Below are positions 45,129-57,138 of a stretch of DNA of 64,000 nucleotides, piece by piece. The notes under the pieces are model-generated. The model saw only the letters and a program-made list of their open reading frames with translations. It had not been told where the DNA came from and ran no database searches. Source of the stretch: Paenibacillus tundrae. Lineage in GTDB: Bacteria; Bacillota; Bacilli; Paenibacillales; Paenibacillaceae. Position numbers and translations under genes: made by a program. Within the stretch, counting starts at the first letter, position 1. Each line of letters begins with the position of its first letter. The stretch covers positions 186,001 through 250,000 of the forward strand of contig NZ_JAUSTI010000006.1 of the NCBI RefSeq assembly GCF_030812775.1. Direction: 5' to 3'.

Positions 45129-45422
45129 GTGAGTGTGAAAGAGATGTATTCTTCAGAATTTGATTCGGATCATTGGGTTTCATTCGTTCAACTGTTTGAC
45201 GATTTATATTCAGAGGTGGATCCAGCGTGGAAAGTACGCGCAGAAGTACAGAACATTCCGCCAGATGTGAGCCAGGTATTGTTGTGTGAAATGGGGGAGT
45301 ATGCATTTAAATGGCTAGAGAAGAAAATTCCTGCGTTGGGGGACCAAAGTCCTGTAAGTTATTTGGCAACAGAAGAGGGAACCAATGCGCTTAGAGCAGC
45401 CATTTTGCGTATGCCACGCTAA
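45129..45422 (+). CDS. small protein with MbcA/ParS-like C-terminal motif
   Basis: 97 residues from GTG 45129, 10 nt after GGGGAG; the longer frame from 45051 has no ribosome site. The C-terminal half, with YAFKWLEKKIPALGDQSPVS then YLATEEGTNALRAAIL, resembles the toxin-binding domain of Xre/MbcA/ParS antitoxins (A-x-x-WL...P...L.t..G...v...L.r). No DNA-binding domain and no neighbouring RES toxin are seen. It is divergent from the SUFU gene. The assignment is tentative. Confidence 0.5.
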   Translation: MSVKEMYSSEFDSDHWVSFVQLFDDLYSEVDPAWKVRAEVQNIPPDVSQVLLCEMGEYAFKWLEKKIPALGDQSPVSYLATEEGTNALRAAILRMPR

Positions 45423-45534
45423 GGTTATATGATTGATCTAAACTGATGTACAGTGAAGTTGATTTTGTGAAATGAGTATGTTACGCTTACATTACAAGAG
45501 AACACAACAGAATATGTTAACGACATCTTTTGAT

Positions 45535-45632
45535 GGATTGTAACTGCGTAGACAGGCAAAACCTAAACTGATGGTGAAATGAAAGCTCCTTTTTTTCGGG
45601 ATGCTATTTTACCTTGAGTTTAGGTTTTTCTT
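45535..45632 (+). promoter_or_regulatory. LicT-type antiterminator (RAT) and overlapping terminator, site 1
   Basis: GGATTGTAACTGCGTAGACA then GGCAAAACCTAAAC (45535-45568) match the ribonucleic antiterminator consensus for LicT/SacY. The 3' end of RAT (AACCTAAACT) also forms the terminator stem with AGTTTAGGTT at 45618-45627, followed by TTTTTC. Binding of LicT would prevent the terminator and let the downstream GH1 gene be transcribed. Confidence 0.88.
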
Positions 45633-45680
45633 GTTTTACGTCAAAATATACGTGTATATTTTGTTGCGATTGAACAATAA

Positions 45681-47231
<1,551 letters not shown>

Positions 47232-47261
47232 TACCTTGATCCCTAGGATATAACCGAATAA

Positions 47262-48845
<1,584 letters not shown>

Positions 48846-48945
48846 TCGTCCTGGTTCTAAAGCCTTAGCCCATCTTCGCGGTACGTAGCGTCGAATTTTG
48901 TTGAATATGAGCTGGGAGTGTCTTGCTTATGTTAGATTATACGAC

Positions 48946-48996
48946 ATTAACCGCTTTCACAAAAACATTGTCAGATGCACAATTCTGTGGTAAGAT
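48946..48996 (+). promoter_or_regulatory. SigA promoter and cre-like site of the licT gene
   Basis: TTGTCA (48968-48973), 17-bp spacer, TAAGAT (48991-48996). Just upstream, on the minus strand, TGAAAGCGGTTAAT (48946-48959) matches 12 of 14 positions of the CcpA cre consensus. RAT site 3 begins about 16 nt past the expected start site. Confidence 0.6.
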
Positions 48997-49018
48997 GGGA
49001 CCTAAGGCTAATGAATAC

Positions 49019-49090
49019 GGATTGTTACTGTTCAATCAGGCAAAACCGGAGGCAGGACATGTTCTCGTGACCTGCTTTGGTTTTGCCTTT
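49019..49090 (+). promoter_or_regulatory. LicT-type antiterminator (RAT) and terminator, site 3
   Basis: GGATTGTTACTGTTCAATCA then GGCAAAACC (49019-49047) match RAT. GGCAAAACC pairs with GGTTTTGCC (49078-49086), with an inner GCAGG/CCTGC hairpin, followed by TTTT. It implies that the licT gene controls its own read-through. Confidence 0.85.
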
Positions 49091-49125
49091 TACTACTTTT
49101 GACGGTGCAAGGTGATGTGGAGAAA

Positions 49126-49977
49126 ATGAAAATTGAGAAGGTGCTTAATAACAACGTAGTTACTGTGATTGATCCGGGCGGAAACGAACTGGTCGTCATG
49201 GGGCGGGGAATTGCCTTCAAGAAGCATACCGGTGAAACGATAGATGAAAGTCTGATCGAGAAGATATTCTCATTGGAGAGCAAGGAAGTATCACAGAAGC
49301 TCAAGACGCTCCTGTCGGACATCCCTGTTGAATATGTTGAATGTTCTGACGAAATTATTCGTTATGCAGAGACGGTGTTAGGTGAGAAACTGCATGAGAG
49401 TATTTATATCTCACTGACGGATCATATTCATTTTGCCATTGATCGGCATCGTCAAGGATTACAGATCCGCAATGCTCTATTTTGGGAGATCAAGCGCATG
49501 TACCGTAAGGAATATGCAATCGGTCTCAAGGCACTACAGATTATTGAAGAAACGTTGGGTGTACTTCTGCCCGAAGATGAATGCGCATTTATCGCTATGC
49601 ATCTGGTCAATGCCCAGATGAACGGTGAGATGCGAGAAACCATCAGTATCACGAATATTGTCAAAGATATACTCAACATTGTAAGACGTAGCTTTGTCAT
49701 TGAGCTTGATGAAGATTCGTTAAGCTATTATCGTTTTTTGACTCATTTGAAGTTCTTTGCACAACGTGTGTTACAAGGAACGGCCATTGAGGATAAGGAA
49801 GAAGATAATCCGCTTCATGATCTCGTAAGCAAGCAATATCCAGAAGCACATGCCTGTGCGGTAAGGATTAGTGATTATACGCGTAAGATCTACAATCGGG
49901 TACTATCCAAAGAAGAAATACTGTATCTGACCATTCATATTGAACGTGTGGTTAGGAATGAACAAACAATCGAATAA
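49126..49977 (+). CDS. licT: BglG/LicT family transcription antiterminator
   Basis: 283 residues from ATG 49126. An N-terminal RNA-binding CAT domain (MKIEKVLNNNVVTVIDPGGN, VVMGRGIAFKKHTGE, about 1-56) is followed by two PTS-regulation domains. The four regulatory histidines are at H100 (SLTDHIHFA), H159 (IAMHLVNAQ), H207 (LTHLKFFAQ) and H271 (LTIHIERVV), almost the spacing of Bacillus LicT. HPr phosphorylates PRD2 for activation and EII phosphorylates PRD1 for inhibition. It acts on the four RAT sites at 45535, 47276, 49019 and 49982. Confidence 0.95.
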   Translation: MKIEKVLNNNVVTVIDPGGNELVVMGRGIAFKKHTGETIDESLIEKIFSLESKEVSQKLKTLLSDIPVEYVECSDEIIRYAETVLGEKLHESIYISLTDHIHFAIDRHRQGLQIRNALFWEIKRMYRKEYAIGLKALQIIEETLGVLLPEDECAFIAMHLVNAQMNGEMRETISITNIVKDILNIVRRSFVIELDEDSLSYYRFLTHLKFFAQRVLQGTAIEDKEEDNPLHDLVSKQYPEAHACAVRISDYTRKIYNRVLSKEEILYLTIHIERVVRNEQTIE

Positions 49978-49981
49978 TTTT

Positions 49982-50080
49982 GGGATTGTTACTGCAAAAA
50001 AGGCAAAACCTAAACGTTGAATAATGATAAGCTTACCGCTTTGTCATTATTCAGTGTTTAGGTTTTTTTTAAACCTTCAT
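49982..50080 (+). promoter_or_regulatory. LicT-type antiterminator (RAT) and terminator, site 4
   Basis: GGGATTGTTACTGCAAAAAA then GGCAAAACCTAAAC (49982-50015) match RAT. AACCTAAAC pairs with GTTTAGGTT, extended by TGAATAATGA/TCATTATTCA, before TTTTTTTT: the strongest terminator of the four. It precedes the PTS gene. Confidence 0.9.
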
Positions 50081-50105
50081 TACACATCAAAGGAGCAAAT
50101 TCACA

Positions 50106-52019
50106 ATGGATAAACAACAATTGTCCAAGGACATTTTGAAGTTGGTCGGTGGCGAAGAGAATATTGATCAAGTCACACACTGTATGACAAGACTTAGATT
50201 TAACTTGAACGACAACAAAAAAGCAGACAAAGCGACACTGAAAAATACACCAGGGGTTATGGGTGTTATGGAGAACGGTGGACAGTTTCAGGTTATTATC
50301 GGTAACGATGTACCTGTCGTGTATAACGCACTGGTAGGGAACATGTCCAAAGGTGCAAACGCTGGATCTTCTGGCGCTTCAGCTTCAACTGGCGAGAAGA
50401 AAAAGAGAAATCCAATAAGCGCGTTGTTCGACTTCATCTCAGGTATGTTTACACCAATCCTACCTGCGATTACGGGTGCAGGTATGATCAAAGGGATCGT
50501 GGCGATCCTTGTCGCACTTGGTTGGTTATCTGAGGAGAGCTCAACGTATATCATCTTGTCCGCCATCGGTGATGGTGCCTTCTACTTCCTGCCAATCATT
50601 CTGGCAATAAGTGCTGCACGTAAGCTGGGTAGTAATATGTATATAGCAGCGGCACTTGCTGCAGGGATTATGCACCCGAGTATTACGGAACTGCTGGCCG
50701 ATGGTCACAACTCATCGTTTATGGGAATAACAGTCATCGCGGCAACGTATTCATCTACAGTTATTCCGATTGTTCTTGCCGTTTGGATTGCTTCATATGT
50801 AGAAAAAGCGGTTGATCGTGTTGTACATGCATCACTTAAGCTACTCGTTGTTCCAACAGTTACCCTGTTGATTATGGTTCCTCTGACATTGATGACGGTT
50901 GGACCATTGGGTACGGTTCTTGGTAATGGTTTGTCTGGCGGTATCTCTTGGTTGTTCGACAATATGTCTATCTTCGCAAGTATTTTGATCGGTGGTACAA
51001 TGTCCCTGTTAATCATTACAGGTATGCACTATGCCTTGTTGCCAATCGTTGTTGGTTCAATGACAACACTAGGTTACGACTTTATTATTCCATTGATGTT
51101 CGCAGCTAACTTGGCACAAGGTGGCGCGGCATTCGGTGTAGGTCTTAGATCCAAAAATGCACAAACGAAATCACTTGCGTATTCCACAGGATTGACTGCT
51201 GTAATGGGGATTACAGAACCCGCGATGTACGGTATTAACATGAAATTCAAGAAACCGTTTATCGCAGCGCTCAGCGGTGGTGCTATCGCTGGTGCTTTTA
51301 TGGGGATCTTCAATGTTAAATCGTATGTTATTACAGGACTTGCAGGTCTGCCGAGTATCGCAGCATTTATCAGCCCGGCGATTAGCACATTGATTTATGC
51401 ACTGGTTGGCGGTTTGATTGCCATCGTAGCAGCGGCAATCATTACGTACATCTTGGGCTTCCAAGAAGATAACGCTCCACAAGCGGCTGCAACACCGGCT
51501 GCTGAACCTGCTACACCAGCAACAACAACTTCAGCGCCTGTTGTAAAAGAAGAAGCAAAAGCACAGGATGAGCAAATTTTCAGCCCAATGACTGGGGAAG
51601 TTAAACCACTTAGCGAAGTACCAGATCCTGCGTTCTCCGAAGAAATCATGGGTAAAGGGTTCGCTATTCAGCCGACAGAAGGACGTGCCGTATCTCCAAT
51701 TAACGGAACGGTGTTCTCCTTGTCGAAGAGTGGACATGCGATCGGTCTTGTAAGTGATACAGGTGCAGAAATGCTGATTCATATCGGGATCGATACCGTG
51801 AAGCTGAAAGGTCAATTCTTCTCTCCTAAAGTTCAAGCTGGAGCGAAGGTGTCCGTAGGGGATGTATTGATGGAGTTCGACCGGGAAGAGATCGAAAAAG
51901 CCGGTTACACGACAATTACACCTGTCATTATTACAAACATGCATCAGTATGAATCCATTGAATCTGCTGGACGTACAACGATCACAGAGAAAGAATTGAT
52001 CTATACGGCTAAAGCGTAA
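50106..52019 (+). CDS. bglP: PTS beta-glucoside transporter EIIBCA
   Basis: 637 residues in EIIB-EIIC-EIIA order. EIIB at 1-85, with phosphorylated C26 in THCMTRLRF. A polar linker, then EIIC at about 100-455 with about ten membrane helices and the sugar-channel segments GITEPAMYGINMKFKKPF. An Ala/Pro/Thr-rich linker near 460-485 leads to EIIA (490-637) with H559 in MLIHIGIDTVKLKG. It imports and phosphorylates beta-glucosides, providing the substrate of the two GH1 enzymes, and signals to LicT. Confidence 0.95.
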   Translation: MDKQQLSKDILKLVGGEENIDQVTHCMTRLRFNLNDNKKADKATLKNTPGVMGVMENGGQFQVIIGNDVPVVYNALVGNMSKGANAGSSGASASTGEKKKRNPISALFDFISGMFTPILPAITGAGMIKGIVAILVALGWLSEESSTYIILSAIGDGAFYFLPIILAISAARKLGSNMYIAAALAAGIMHPSITELLADGHNSSFMGITVIAATYSSTVIPIVLAVWIASYVEKAVDRVVHASLKLLVVPTVTLLIMVPLTLMTVGPLGTVLGNGLSGGISWLFDNMSIFASILIGGTMSLLIITGMHYALLPIVVGSMTTLGYDFIIPLMFAANLAQGGAAFGVGLRSKNAQTKSLAYSTGLTAVMGITEPAMYGINMKFKKPFIAALSGGAIAGAFMGIFNVKSYVITGLAGLPSIAAFISPAISTLIYALVGGLIAIVAAAIITYILGFQEDNAPQAAATPAAEPATPATTTSAPVVKEEAKAQDEQIFSPMTGEVKPLSEVPDPAFSEEIMGKGFAIQPTEGRAVSPINGTVFSLSKSGHAIGLVSDTGAEMLIHIGIDTVKLKGQFFSPKVQAGAKVSVGDVLMEFDREEIEKAGYTTITPVIITNMHQYESIESAGRTTITEKELIYTAKA

Positions 52020-52040
52020 GCATGGGTTAAATAAGAATAA

Positions 52041-52086
52041 AAGCAGCAGCCTTACGAGGGAATTCGTAAGGCTGCTGCTTTTTTGT
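52041..52086 (+). terminator. intrinsic terminator of the beta-glucoside cluster
   Basis: AAGCAGCAGCCTTAC pairs with GTAAGGCTGCTGCTT around 10 nt, followed by TTTTG. Confidence 0.88.
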
Positions 52087-52228
52087 AGCTCATTTATTTG
52101 GAGTGTCTATTCAGCACCTACTGCTTCCAAAATCAATGGCTTCTACTGGATATCGAGGGTGGTCAGAGCCGATCAGAGCTGGGGAGATTGATTTTTTATG
52201 CTTAGACCTTGTAGCTCCCTAAATCTGC

Positions 52229-53152
52229 TTAGCTATCCGCTTGCAAGGTGCTTGGTGACTTCTCGGTGACGGACGGCAGCATATCTTCAACCATTTGTAC
52301 AAAGTGCTGAGCCGGCTTGGAGAGGTGGCGGTGATGCAACCATACAAGCGCTGATCCAACGGTTGAGGATTGGTCAATAATACGATAGATATGTAAGGCG
52401 TGTTCATGATGCAGTTGAAGGACGGTGCGGGGCACGATTGAACTTGCAAAGCCTAGACGTACAAGCTCCATCAGCATCGCTACATCCGAGCATTCCCCCA
52501 TAATGGATGGACTTACGTGATGTTCACGAAATCGATCGAGAATGAGTTCGAACATCCCAAGTCCTTCTGTGCTGGGTAACAAGAGTGGAATGTGAGCGAG
52601 CTGCTTCAAATAAGTCTCACCGTTCATTCCGGTTTCAAGAGGTGTAGCCGAGATATAGTAGAGAGGCTCCTGGGGGAGATGCAGCACTTCGTAATGCTCT
52701 GTTCGTACGGGCATCCGTACACAGGCCAGCTCTATTTTGCCATCATCCAGCAACTGACACAGTTGCGCAGATTCATTTTGCTGAATTTTATACGTAACCT
52801 TTGGGTGTGTCATTCGAAATTGTTGAAGTACCCGGGGCAGCAGACTGTCCGAGATCGTATTCATGCCTAGGTTGAGTTTACCGCGGACACCTTGGCGAAA
52901 GTCCTGTATTTCCATGACGGCTTCTTCCATGTATTTGGTTATCGTAATGGCATATTCATAGAAGCTTCGACCAGCTTGTGTCAGTTCCATTGTCCGTCCT
53001 TGGCGCTCAAATAAAGCAACACCTAGTTCTTCCTCCATCAGCTTAAGTTGCTGACTTAGGGGTGGTTGTGCCATGTGCAGTCTTCGTGCTGCTGCGGTAA
53101 TCTGCTTCTCTTCGGCAATGGCTATAAAATAACGACATTGTTTAATATCCAA
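52229..53152 (-). CDS. LysR family transcriptional regulator
   Basis: 307 residues from TTG 53152, 7 nt after AAGGAG; the frame extends 16 codons further without support. N-terminal helix-turn-helix: YFIAIAEEKQITAAARRLHM and AQPPLSQQLKLMEEELGVAL. The C-terminal effector domain (about 90-295) is of the periplasmic-binding type (GKLNLGMNTISDSLLPRVLQ, ELACVRMPVRTEHYEVLHL). Divergent from the NCS2 permease, its likely target; purines or pyrimidines are plausible effectors. Autorepression from the shared promoter region is expected for the family. Confidence 0.9.
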   Translation of the reverse strand: MDIKQCRYFIAIAEEKQITAAARRLHMAQPPLSQQLKLMEEELGVALFERQGRTMELTQAGRSFYEYAITITKYMEEAVMEIQDFRQGVRGKLNLGMNTISDSLLPRVLQQFRMTHPKVTYKIQQNESAQLCQLLDDGKIELACVRMPVRTEHYEVLHLPQEPLYYISATPLETGMNGETYLKQLAHIPLLLPSTEGLGMFELILDRFREHHVSPSIMGECSDVAMLMELVRLGFASSIVPRTVLQLHHEHALHIYRIIDQSSTVGSALVWLHHRHLSKPAQHFVQMVEDMLPSVTEKSPSTLQADS

Positions 53153-53327
53153 AAGGATGCTCCTTACTAACAAGTATATGTAGATCATATAGAAAGCCAA
53201 TAAAACATGTATTTTTAATATACTACATCTCCATGGTACTATACATAAGGTTTAGACATTTACCTAGTGAGGCTGGGCTAACATAAGCCATGGAATATTA
53301 TCGTTTCACGAAAGGAAATCAACACGT

Positions 53328-54671
53328 ATGACCAAACAACAAGAGCATCTACGAACTCCAAATGTAAAACAATTCTCCTCTTCCGTTCTTGCAGGCATCC
53401 AATGGTTTTTCTTCTTATTTACAAATACCGTTGTTGTGCCGTTATCCATCGGGCATAATTTTCAACTTACACCAGAAGCTATTGCTACATCGATGCAGCA
53501 CTCCTTTTTGCTGACAGGAGCAGTTTGTATCTTACAAGCGATATGTGGACATCGCTATGCAGTAATGGATGGACCCTCAGGGCTGTGGTGGGGGTTGACA
53601 CTTAGCTTAACGGTCTCCGCTTCATCCGCAGGAATGAGCCTCGAACAGGTTGGCGGTGGACTGACAGCAGGCTTTATACTAGCTGGATTAACGATGGCGA
53701 TCCTAGGTTGGATGGGTGCTGCTCATGTGCTTCAGAAGCTGTTCACGCCAATGGTGAAGAGTGCGATGTTATTTCTATTAACGATTCAATTGACCATGAA
53801 TTTCTTCAAGGGCATGATTGGATATACAGAGTTTGGCACATTTAATCTACCAGTTGCGGCATTATCTATACTCATTGCGGTTCTTGTTGCGTGGATTCAG
53901 TTAAAGGGGAGAGGCAAGCTTGCCAATTATGCGATCTTGATCGGTATTATTGCGGGTTGGGTTGCTTATCGCATACTCATTCCTGGACACCAGAGCACCG
54001 AGACTCAGGCAGTGGGTGAGTTCTTCACCTTTTTTCCATGGGGTACGCCGAAGTGGGAGCCTGGAATCGTCATTACCGCTTTTTTTGTTGGGCTGGTGAA
54101 TATGACGAATTCCATTACAACCTTGGGGGCTGTGGAGAAAATGTACGGGGTTCAAACGACGGCTCAGCAGTATAAGCGTTCCTATGGATGGACTGGACTG
54201 TTTACGGTTATCGCTGCATGTGTGGGTGTGATTCCCTTCGGTGCATTTGCTTCTTCCATCGGGTTTCTGGAGAGCACCCGTATTTTGCGTCGGTCAGCTT
54301 TTATAATGGGAGCTGGGTTGTTATGTATGTTGGGGCTGATGCCTATGTTGACGAGTTTCTTTGCTCAAATGCCACCGAGTGTGGGCAGTGCTGTGCTATT
54401 TGTAGCTTATTTGCAAATGTTTGGTACGGCAATACGAACGCTTGAAGGCACGGTCTTCAATTCCAAAACGATTTATCGTATTGCTCTTCCCATTCTTACG
54501 GGTGTTGCTATTATGAACATACCAGCAGAAGCATTTCAGGGTCTGCCCATCTATCTCATTCCTATGATCAGCAATGGTCTTGTCATCGGTGTGGTGATAT
54601 CCCTTGTATTGGAATCTACAGTGAAATGGTCTAACTTGGATAACTCAGCCAAGACGAGTAAAGCGGCTTAA
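53328..54671 (+). CDS. NCS2 family nucleobase permease (uracil/xanthine type)
   Basis: 447 residues with about 12-14 membrane helices. NCS2 features: AGIQWFFFLFTNTVVVPLSI in TM1, GHRYAVMDGPSGLWWGL in TM3, and the motif-1 region FVGLVNMTNSITTLGAVEKM (about 250-270) where the substrate-binding Glu is often replaced, as here. The C-terminal tail is short. Substrate is probably xanthine, uracil or uric acid. Divergent from a LysR-type regulator. Confidence 0.87.
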   Translation: MTKQQEHLRTPNVKQFSSSVLAGIQWFFFLFTNTVVVPLSIGHNFQLTPEAIATSMQHSFLLTGAVCILQAICGHRYAVMDGPSGLWWGLTLSLTVSASSAGMSLEQVGGGLTAGFILAGLTMAILGWMGAAHVLQKLFTPMVKSAMLFLLTIQLTMNFFKGMIGYTEFGTFNLPVAALSILIAVLVAWIQLKGRGKLANYAILIGIIAGWVAYRILIPGHQSTETQAVGEFFTFFPWGTPKWEPGIVITAFFVGLVNMTNSITTLGAVEKMYGVQTTAQQYKRSYGWTGLFTVIAACVGVIPFGAFASSIGFLESTRILRRSAFIMGAGLLCMLGLMPMLTSFFAQMPPSVGSAVLFVAYLQMFGTAIRTLEGTVFNSKTIYRIALPILTGVAIMNIPAEAFQGLPIYLIPMISNGLVIGVVISLVLESTVKWSNLDNSAKTSKAA

Positions 54672-54697
54672 AGTTAGGAATATAACTCTTTTTCAGC

Positions 54698-54731
54698 AAC
54701 AGTCCTATCGATGGTATAGGGCTGTTTTTTG
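54698..54731 (+). terminator. intrinsic terminator
   Basis: AACAGTCCTAT pairs with ATAGGGCTGTT (one G-U pair), followed by TTTTTG. It ends the NCS2 gene; the PilZ gene converges. Confidence 0.8.
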
Positions 54732-54743
54732 TGTCAATTGTAC

Positions 54744-55121
54744 CTATTTGACGATAATTCTATTTTGTCCTGCAAGCTTGCGCATTTCTCTAAATAGACG
54801 CTCCTGCTGGTCTTCGGCAACCTCAAACTCCACGCCATAGTGCCAATGGTTTCCTTTTTCCGCACCCCAACGCAGTAAACCCTCCATATATAAAGGTTCT
54901 TCCGTTAATGTTGTATCAAGCCCAATTCGGATCTCATTGGAATCTACGTTTAATCGGAGCGGGAAGGAGAGCTGACAGCCAGAACGACTGATATCGCATA
55001 GCTCGGCTTGAATGGGTTTGTCTGGCGCAGGTGACCCGTTAATGCTTATAATGTACACTTCCGATGTTATAGGTTGCTTTAAAAAATAGCGAAAAGGTGT
55101 TTTTCTCTGGTTGATTGACAT
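54744..55121 (-). CDS. PilZ domain protein
   Basis: 125 residues from ATG 55121, 5 nt after GGAGG; the longer frame starts inside that site. PilZ features: a basic NQRKTPFRYFL at the N-terminus (degenerate RxxxR), AELCDISRSGCQLSFPL (D-x-S-x-x-G core, about 38-55) and YGVEFEVAEDQQERLFREMR at the C-terminus. It probably binds cyclic di-GMP, though only one Arg of the RxxxR pair is clear. Cytoplasmic; motility control is the usual role. Confidence 0.82.
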   Translation of the reverse strand: MSINQRKTPFRYFLKQPITSEVYIISINGSPAPDKPIQAELCDISRSGCQLSFPLRLNVDSNEIRIGLDTTLTEEPLYMEGLLRWGAEKGNHWHYGVEFEVAEDQQERLFREMRKLAGQNRIIVK

Positions 55122-55421
55122 GTACTCCTCCATATATTTCAAAAAAGTCAGTTATCGTTATATCGTCAAAAGAACAGCAGAAATGAAGAGAAGTGAAGGA
55201 AGTCAGAAGGGGAGTGGTCTCATTAAAATAAAAGAATCTACTCTTAACCTATTGAGTCCCGGTAGAAGAAGCAAACTAAAGATCGTTCTCAAGTTCCTTT
55301 AACAGTTAAAGAGAGCTTGATATAATGCTGAACATAGTACAAGAAATTGGCTGTATGCAAAAGGGTTGGACGACTACATAGAACACAAAATACAGATGTG
55401 TTATAGAGAGAGGGGCTGGAC
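55122..55421. other. intergenic region with a weak promoter
   Basis: About 300 bases. TTTAAC (55298-55303), 17-bp spacer, TATAAT (55321-55326) is a possible promoter for the three genes that follow. A 63-codon plus-strand frame at 55111 has no ribosome site. Nothing else seen. Confidence 0.4.
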
Positions 55422-55883
55422 ATGAGACAGGCATCATTTAGCTTTATTACAGACACGGCAACGATGTGTATATATGATTTGGGTACGTTGAAACATCGTT
55501 TGCAGGACACGGTAGACTGGTGGTCGATTCCTGAGGATGAACTGGCCGAGGTTAATGCTGGACATTGCCTTTTCATTAATCTGGGTGCAGATGGAGCATA
55601 TAATGTGGATTGGAGCCTGAACGCCTCCTTGTCAGAAGGTGAACGAACAGGCGAAGGGCAGATATACTATCTTAATGTTCCTACAGGCAAGATCTTTATG
55701 GGCGCGGCAGAGGATGTCACAGCGGACGAACTTGAGCCTGATGAGGCGTGTGAAGGTGTGCTGCTAGAGCTTGAACCAGGTAGTTATGCATGCATCATAT
55801 GGAGGGAGAACAACCGTATCCATGTGACGATGGAACCTAGCGTGAAGGGAAGTAACCATTTGGAGGATTTGATACGCATCTGA
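55422..55883 (+). CDS. hypothetical protein (DUF6386-like)
   Basis: 153 residues. Beta-rich and acidic: SFITDTATMCIYDLGTLKHR, DTVDWWSIPEDELAEVNAGH, FINLGADGAYNVDWSLNA, with AACEGVLLELEPGSYAC-like strands at the end (VLLELEPGSYACIIW). GAGAGGGGCTGGAC precedes the ATG. I think this is the DUF6386 type but this is from memory of similar sequences, not a search. It is the first of three closely spaced genes with a SMI1/KNR4 member, so an immunity-type role is conceivable. Confidence 0.6.
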   Translation: MRQASFSFITDTATMCIYDLGTLKHRLQDTVDWWSIPEDELAEVNAGHCLFINLGADGAYNVDWSLNASLSEGERTGEGQIYYLNVPTGKIFMGAAEDVTADELEPDEACEGVLLELEPGSYACIIWRENNRIHVTMEPSVKGSNHLEDLIRI

Positions 55884-55903
55884 ATGAAGAGGAGGAACTT
55901 TGG

Positions 55904-56542
55904 ATGTATGAACAACAGCTAGCACGTATACAGGACAAGCTGGATGCATTGCGAAATGCGGATGTAGAGCTAAGCTTGTTCGGAGCGGAGAGTCATGAGT
56001 ATGTGCTTGAGCCGGTATGGACTACCGAACAGATGAAGCAATTTGAACAGAAATGGAAGGTGCAACTGCCGAAAGATTATCAGGCTTTTTTGCTAATGAT
56101 AGGTGCAGGTGGGGCAGGTCCTTATTATGGGCTGGAGAAGCCCGAGGATGGGGTATATGCGGTGCTGGATTATGGTGATGAGTTAAATGCGATATCCGAT
56201 CCTTGCACATTAACGGAAGCATGGAATTGGGATTATGACTGGTATGATGATAGCCGAACAGAAGAAGAGTGGAGCCAGCTTGAACATGAATACTATGATC
56301 CGAAGTGGTCTGCCGGGATGCTGCGTATCAGTGATTTTGGTTGTGGAGTTTCCATGAATCTAGTCGTCAAGGGTTCTTCCTATGGAGAGATCTGGGCAGA
56401 TGATCGTGCCAACAGCGGTGGAATCTATCCGGATCATTATATGGGGAATAAGGAACGACTTTCTTTTCTGGACTGGTATGAATTGTGGCTGGATCAGTCA
56501 TTGTTAGAATGTGAGGAACAAGTAAAAGAATCATCGAACTAG
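55904..56542 (+). CDS. SMI1/KNR4 (SUKH) family protein
   Basis: 212 residues. The SUKH core is seen in TTEQMKQFEQKWKVQLPKDY then QAFLLMIGAGGAGPYYGL (about 40-85) and the C-terminal FLDWYELWLDQSLLE. WSAGMLRISDFGCGVSMNLV, then GSSYGEIWADDR, completes the fold. SUKH proteins often are immunity proteins against polymorphic toxins, yet many occur without a toxin. It lies 20 nt after the previous gene with GAGGAGGAAC as ribosome site, so they form an operon. Confidence 0.85.
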   Translation: MYEQQLARIQDKLDALRNADVELSLFGAESHEYVLEPVWTTEQMKQFEQKWKVQLPKDYQAFLLMIGAGGAGPYYGLEKPEDGVYAVLDYGDELNAISDPCTLTEAWNWDYDWYDDSRTEEEWSQLEHEYYDPKWSAGMLRISDFGCGVSMNLVVKGSSYGEIWADDRANSGGIYPDHYMGNKERLSFLDWYELWLDQSLLECEEQVKESSN

Positions 56543-56611
56543 CCTCGTTGAGCCGTAACCTTGAAGATAGGTTATGCCAGCACAGTCTGACTTATATGGA
56601 GGGGATAGGAA

Positions 56612-57013
56612 ATGACAGGTACACCGAAGCAGGAAATCCCCGTCTTGATCTACCGTTATCAAGGCCCTCGTAGAAATATCGGATATACGTTATCACCCTT
56701 CTACGTGAAGGAACAGCTGGAAGTCTCTAAGGATGACATGTTGTTTATCTATGCAGAGGATTTTGAATATATTCAGCCGTTCGTGGAGAAGCATTTTCCC
56801 TTAATTGATGCATTTACCGGAGAGAGCATGGATAAGTTTGACCCTTGCTGGGATAATCCCCTGATGAAAGAAGCATGGCTCGTGATTTTGGAGGATCTAG
56901 AAAAATATCCGTTCGAAGAGCTCGAATTGGGGTCATTTATTGAGAAGTTCATGACTTGGGTCAGGAAACATGTACATCAAGCAGATGGTATCGAAGTGAG
57001 CGGCAACCTATAA
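56612..57013 (+). CDS. hypothetical protein
   Basis: 133 residues, acidic, no membrane segment. The core reads EIPVLIYRYQGPRRNIGYTL, then LFIYAEDFEYIQPFVEKHFP and EAWLVILEDLEKYPFEELEL. Ribosome site GGAGGGGATAGG precedes the ATG. No family recognised. It follows the SUKH gene by 70 nt and may belong to the same transcript. Confidence 0.6.
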   Translation: MTGTPKQEIPVLIYRYQGPRRNIGYTLSPFYVKEQLEVSKDDMLFIYAEDFEYIQPFVEKHFPLIDAFTGESMDKFDPCWDNPLMKEAWLVILEDLEKYPFEELELGSFIEKFMTWVRKHVHQADGIEVSGNL

Positions 57014-57085
57014 GATAGATGTTTTTTTGTATCTCGTAATCAGATAATGCTTCTGCATTGCAGCGTACTGATTATGAAAGAGGCT

Positions 57086-57128
57086 TCTCCCATGGGACTG
57101 ATCCCATCTAAGGAGAGAGGCTTTTTTT
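57086..57128 (+). terminator. probable intrinsic terminator
   Basis: TCTCC-ATGGG pairs with CCCAT-GGAGA, followed by GAGGCTTTTTTTG. The T-run is strong; the stem is interrupted. Confidence 0.6.
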
Positions 57129-57138
57129 GCTATAAAAA

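Noticed and set aside
48929-49102. 57-codon frame over the licT leader
   Set aside because: It covers the promoter, RAT and terminator of licT, lacks a good ribosome site and has no recognisable sequence; coincidental.
53201-53327. purine riboswitch before the NCS2 permease
   Set aside because: Looked for the conserved pairing of xpt-type riboswitches; the region is too short and lacks them. The LysR gene is the likelier regulator.
55111-55302. 63-codon plus-strand frame opposite the PilZ gene start
   Set aside because: No ribosome site and basic low-complexity sequence; overlaps the PilZ start on the other strand.
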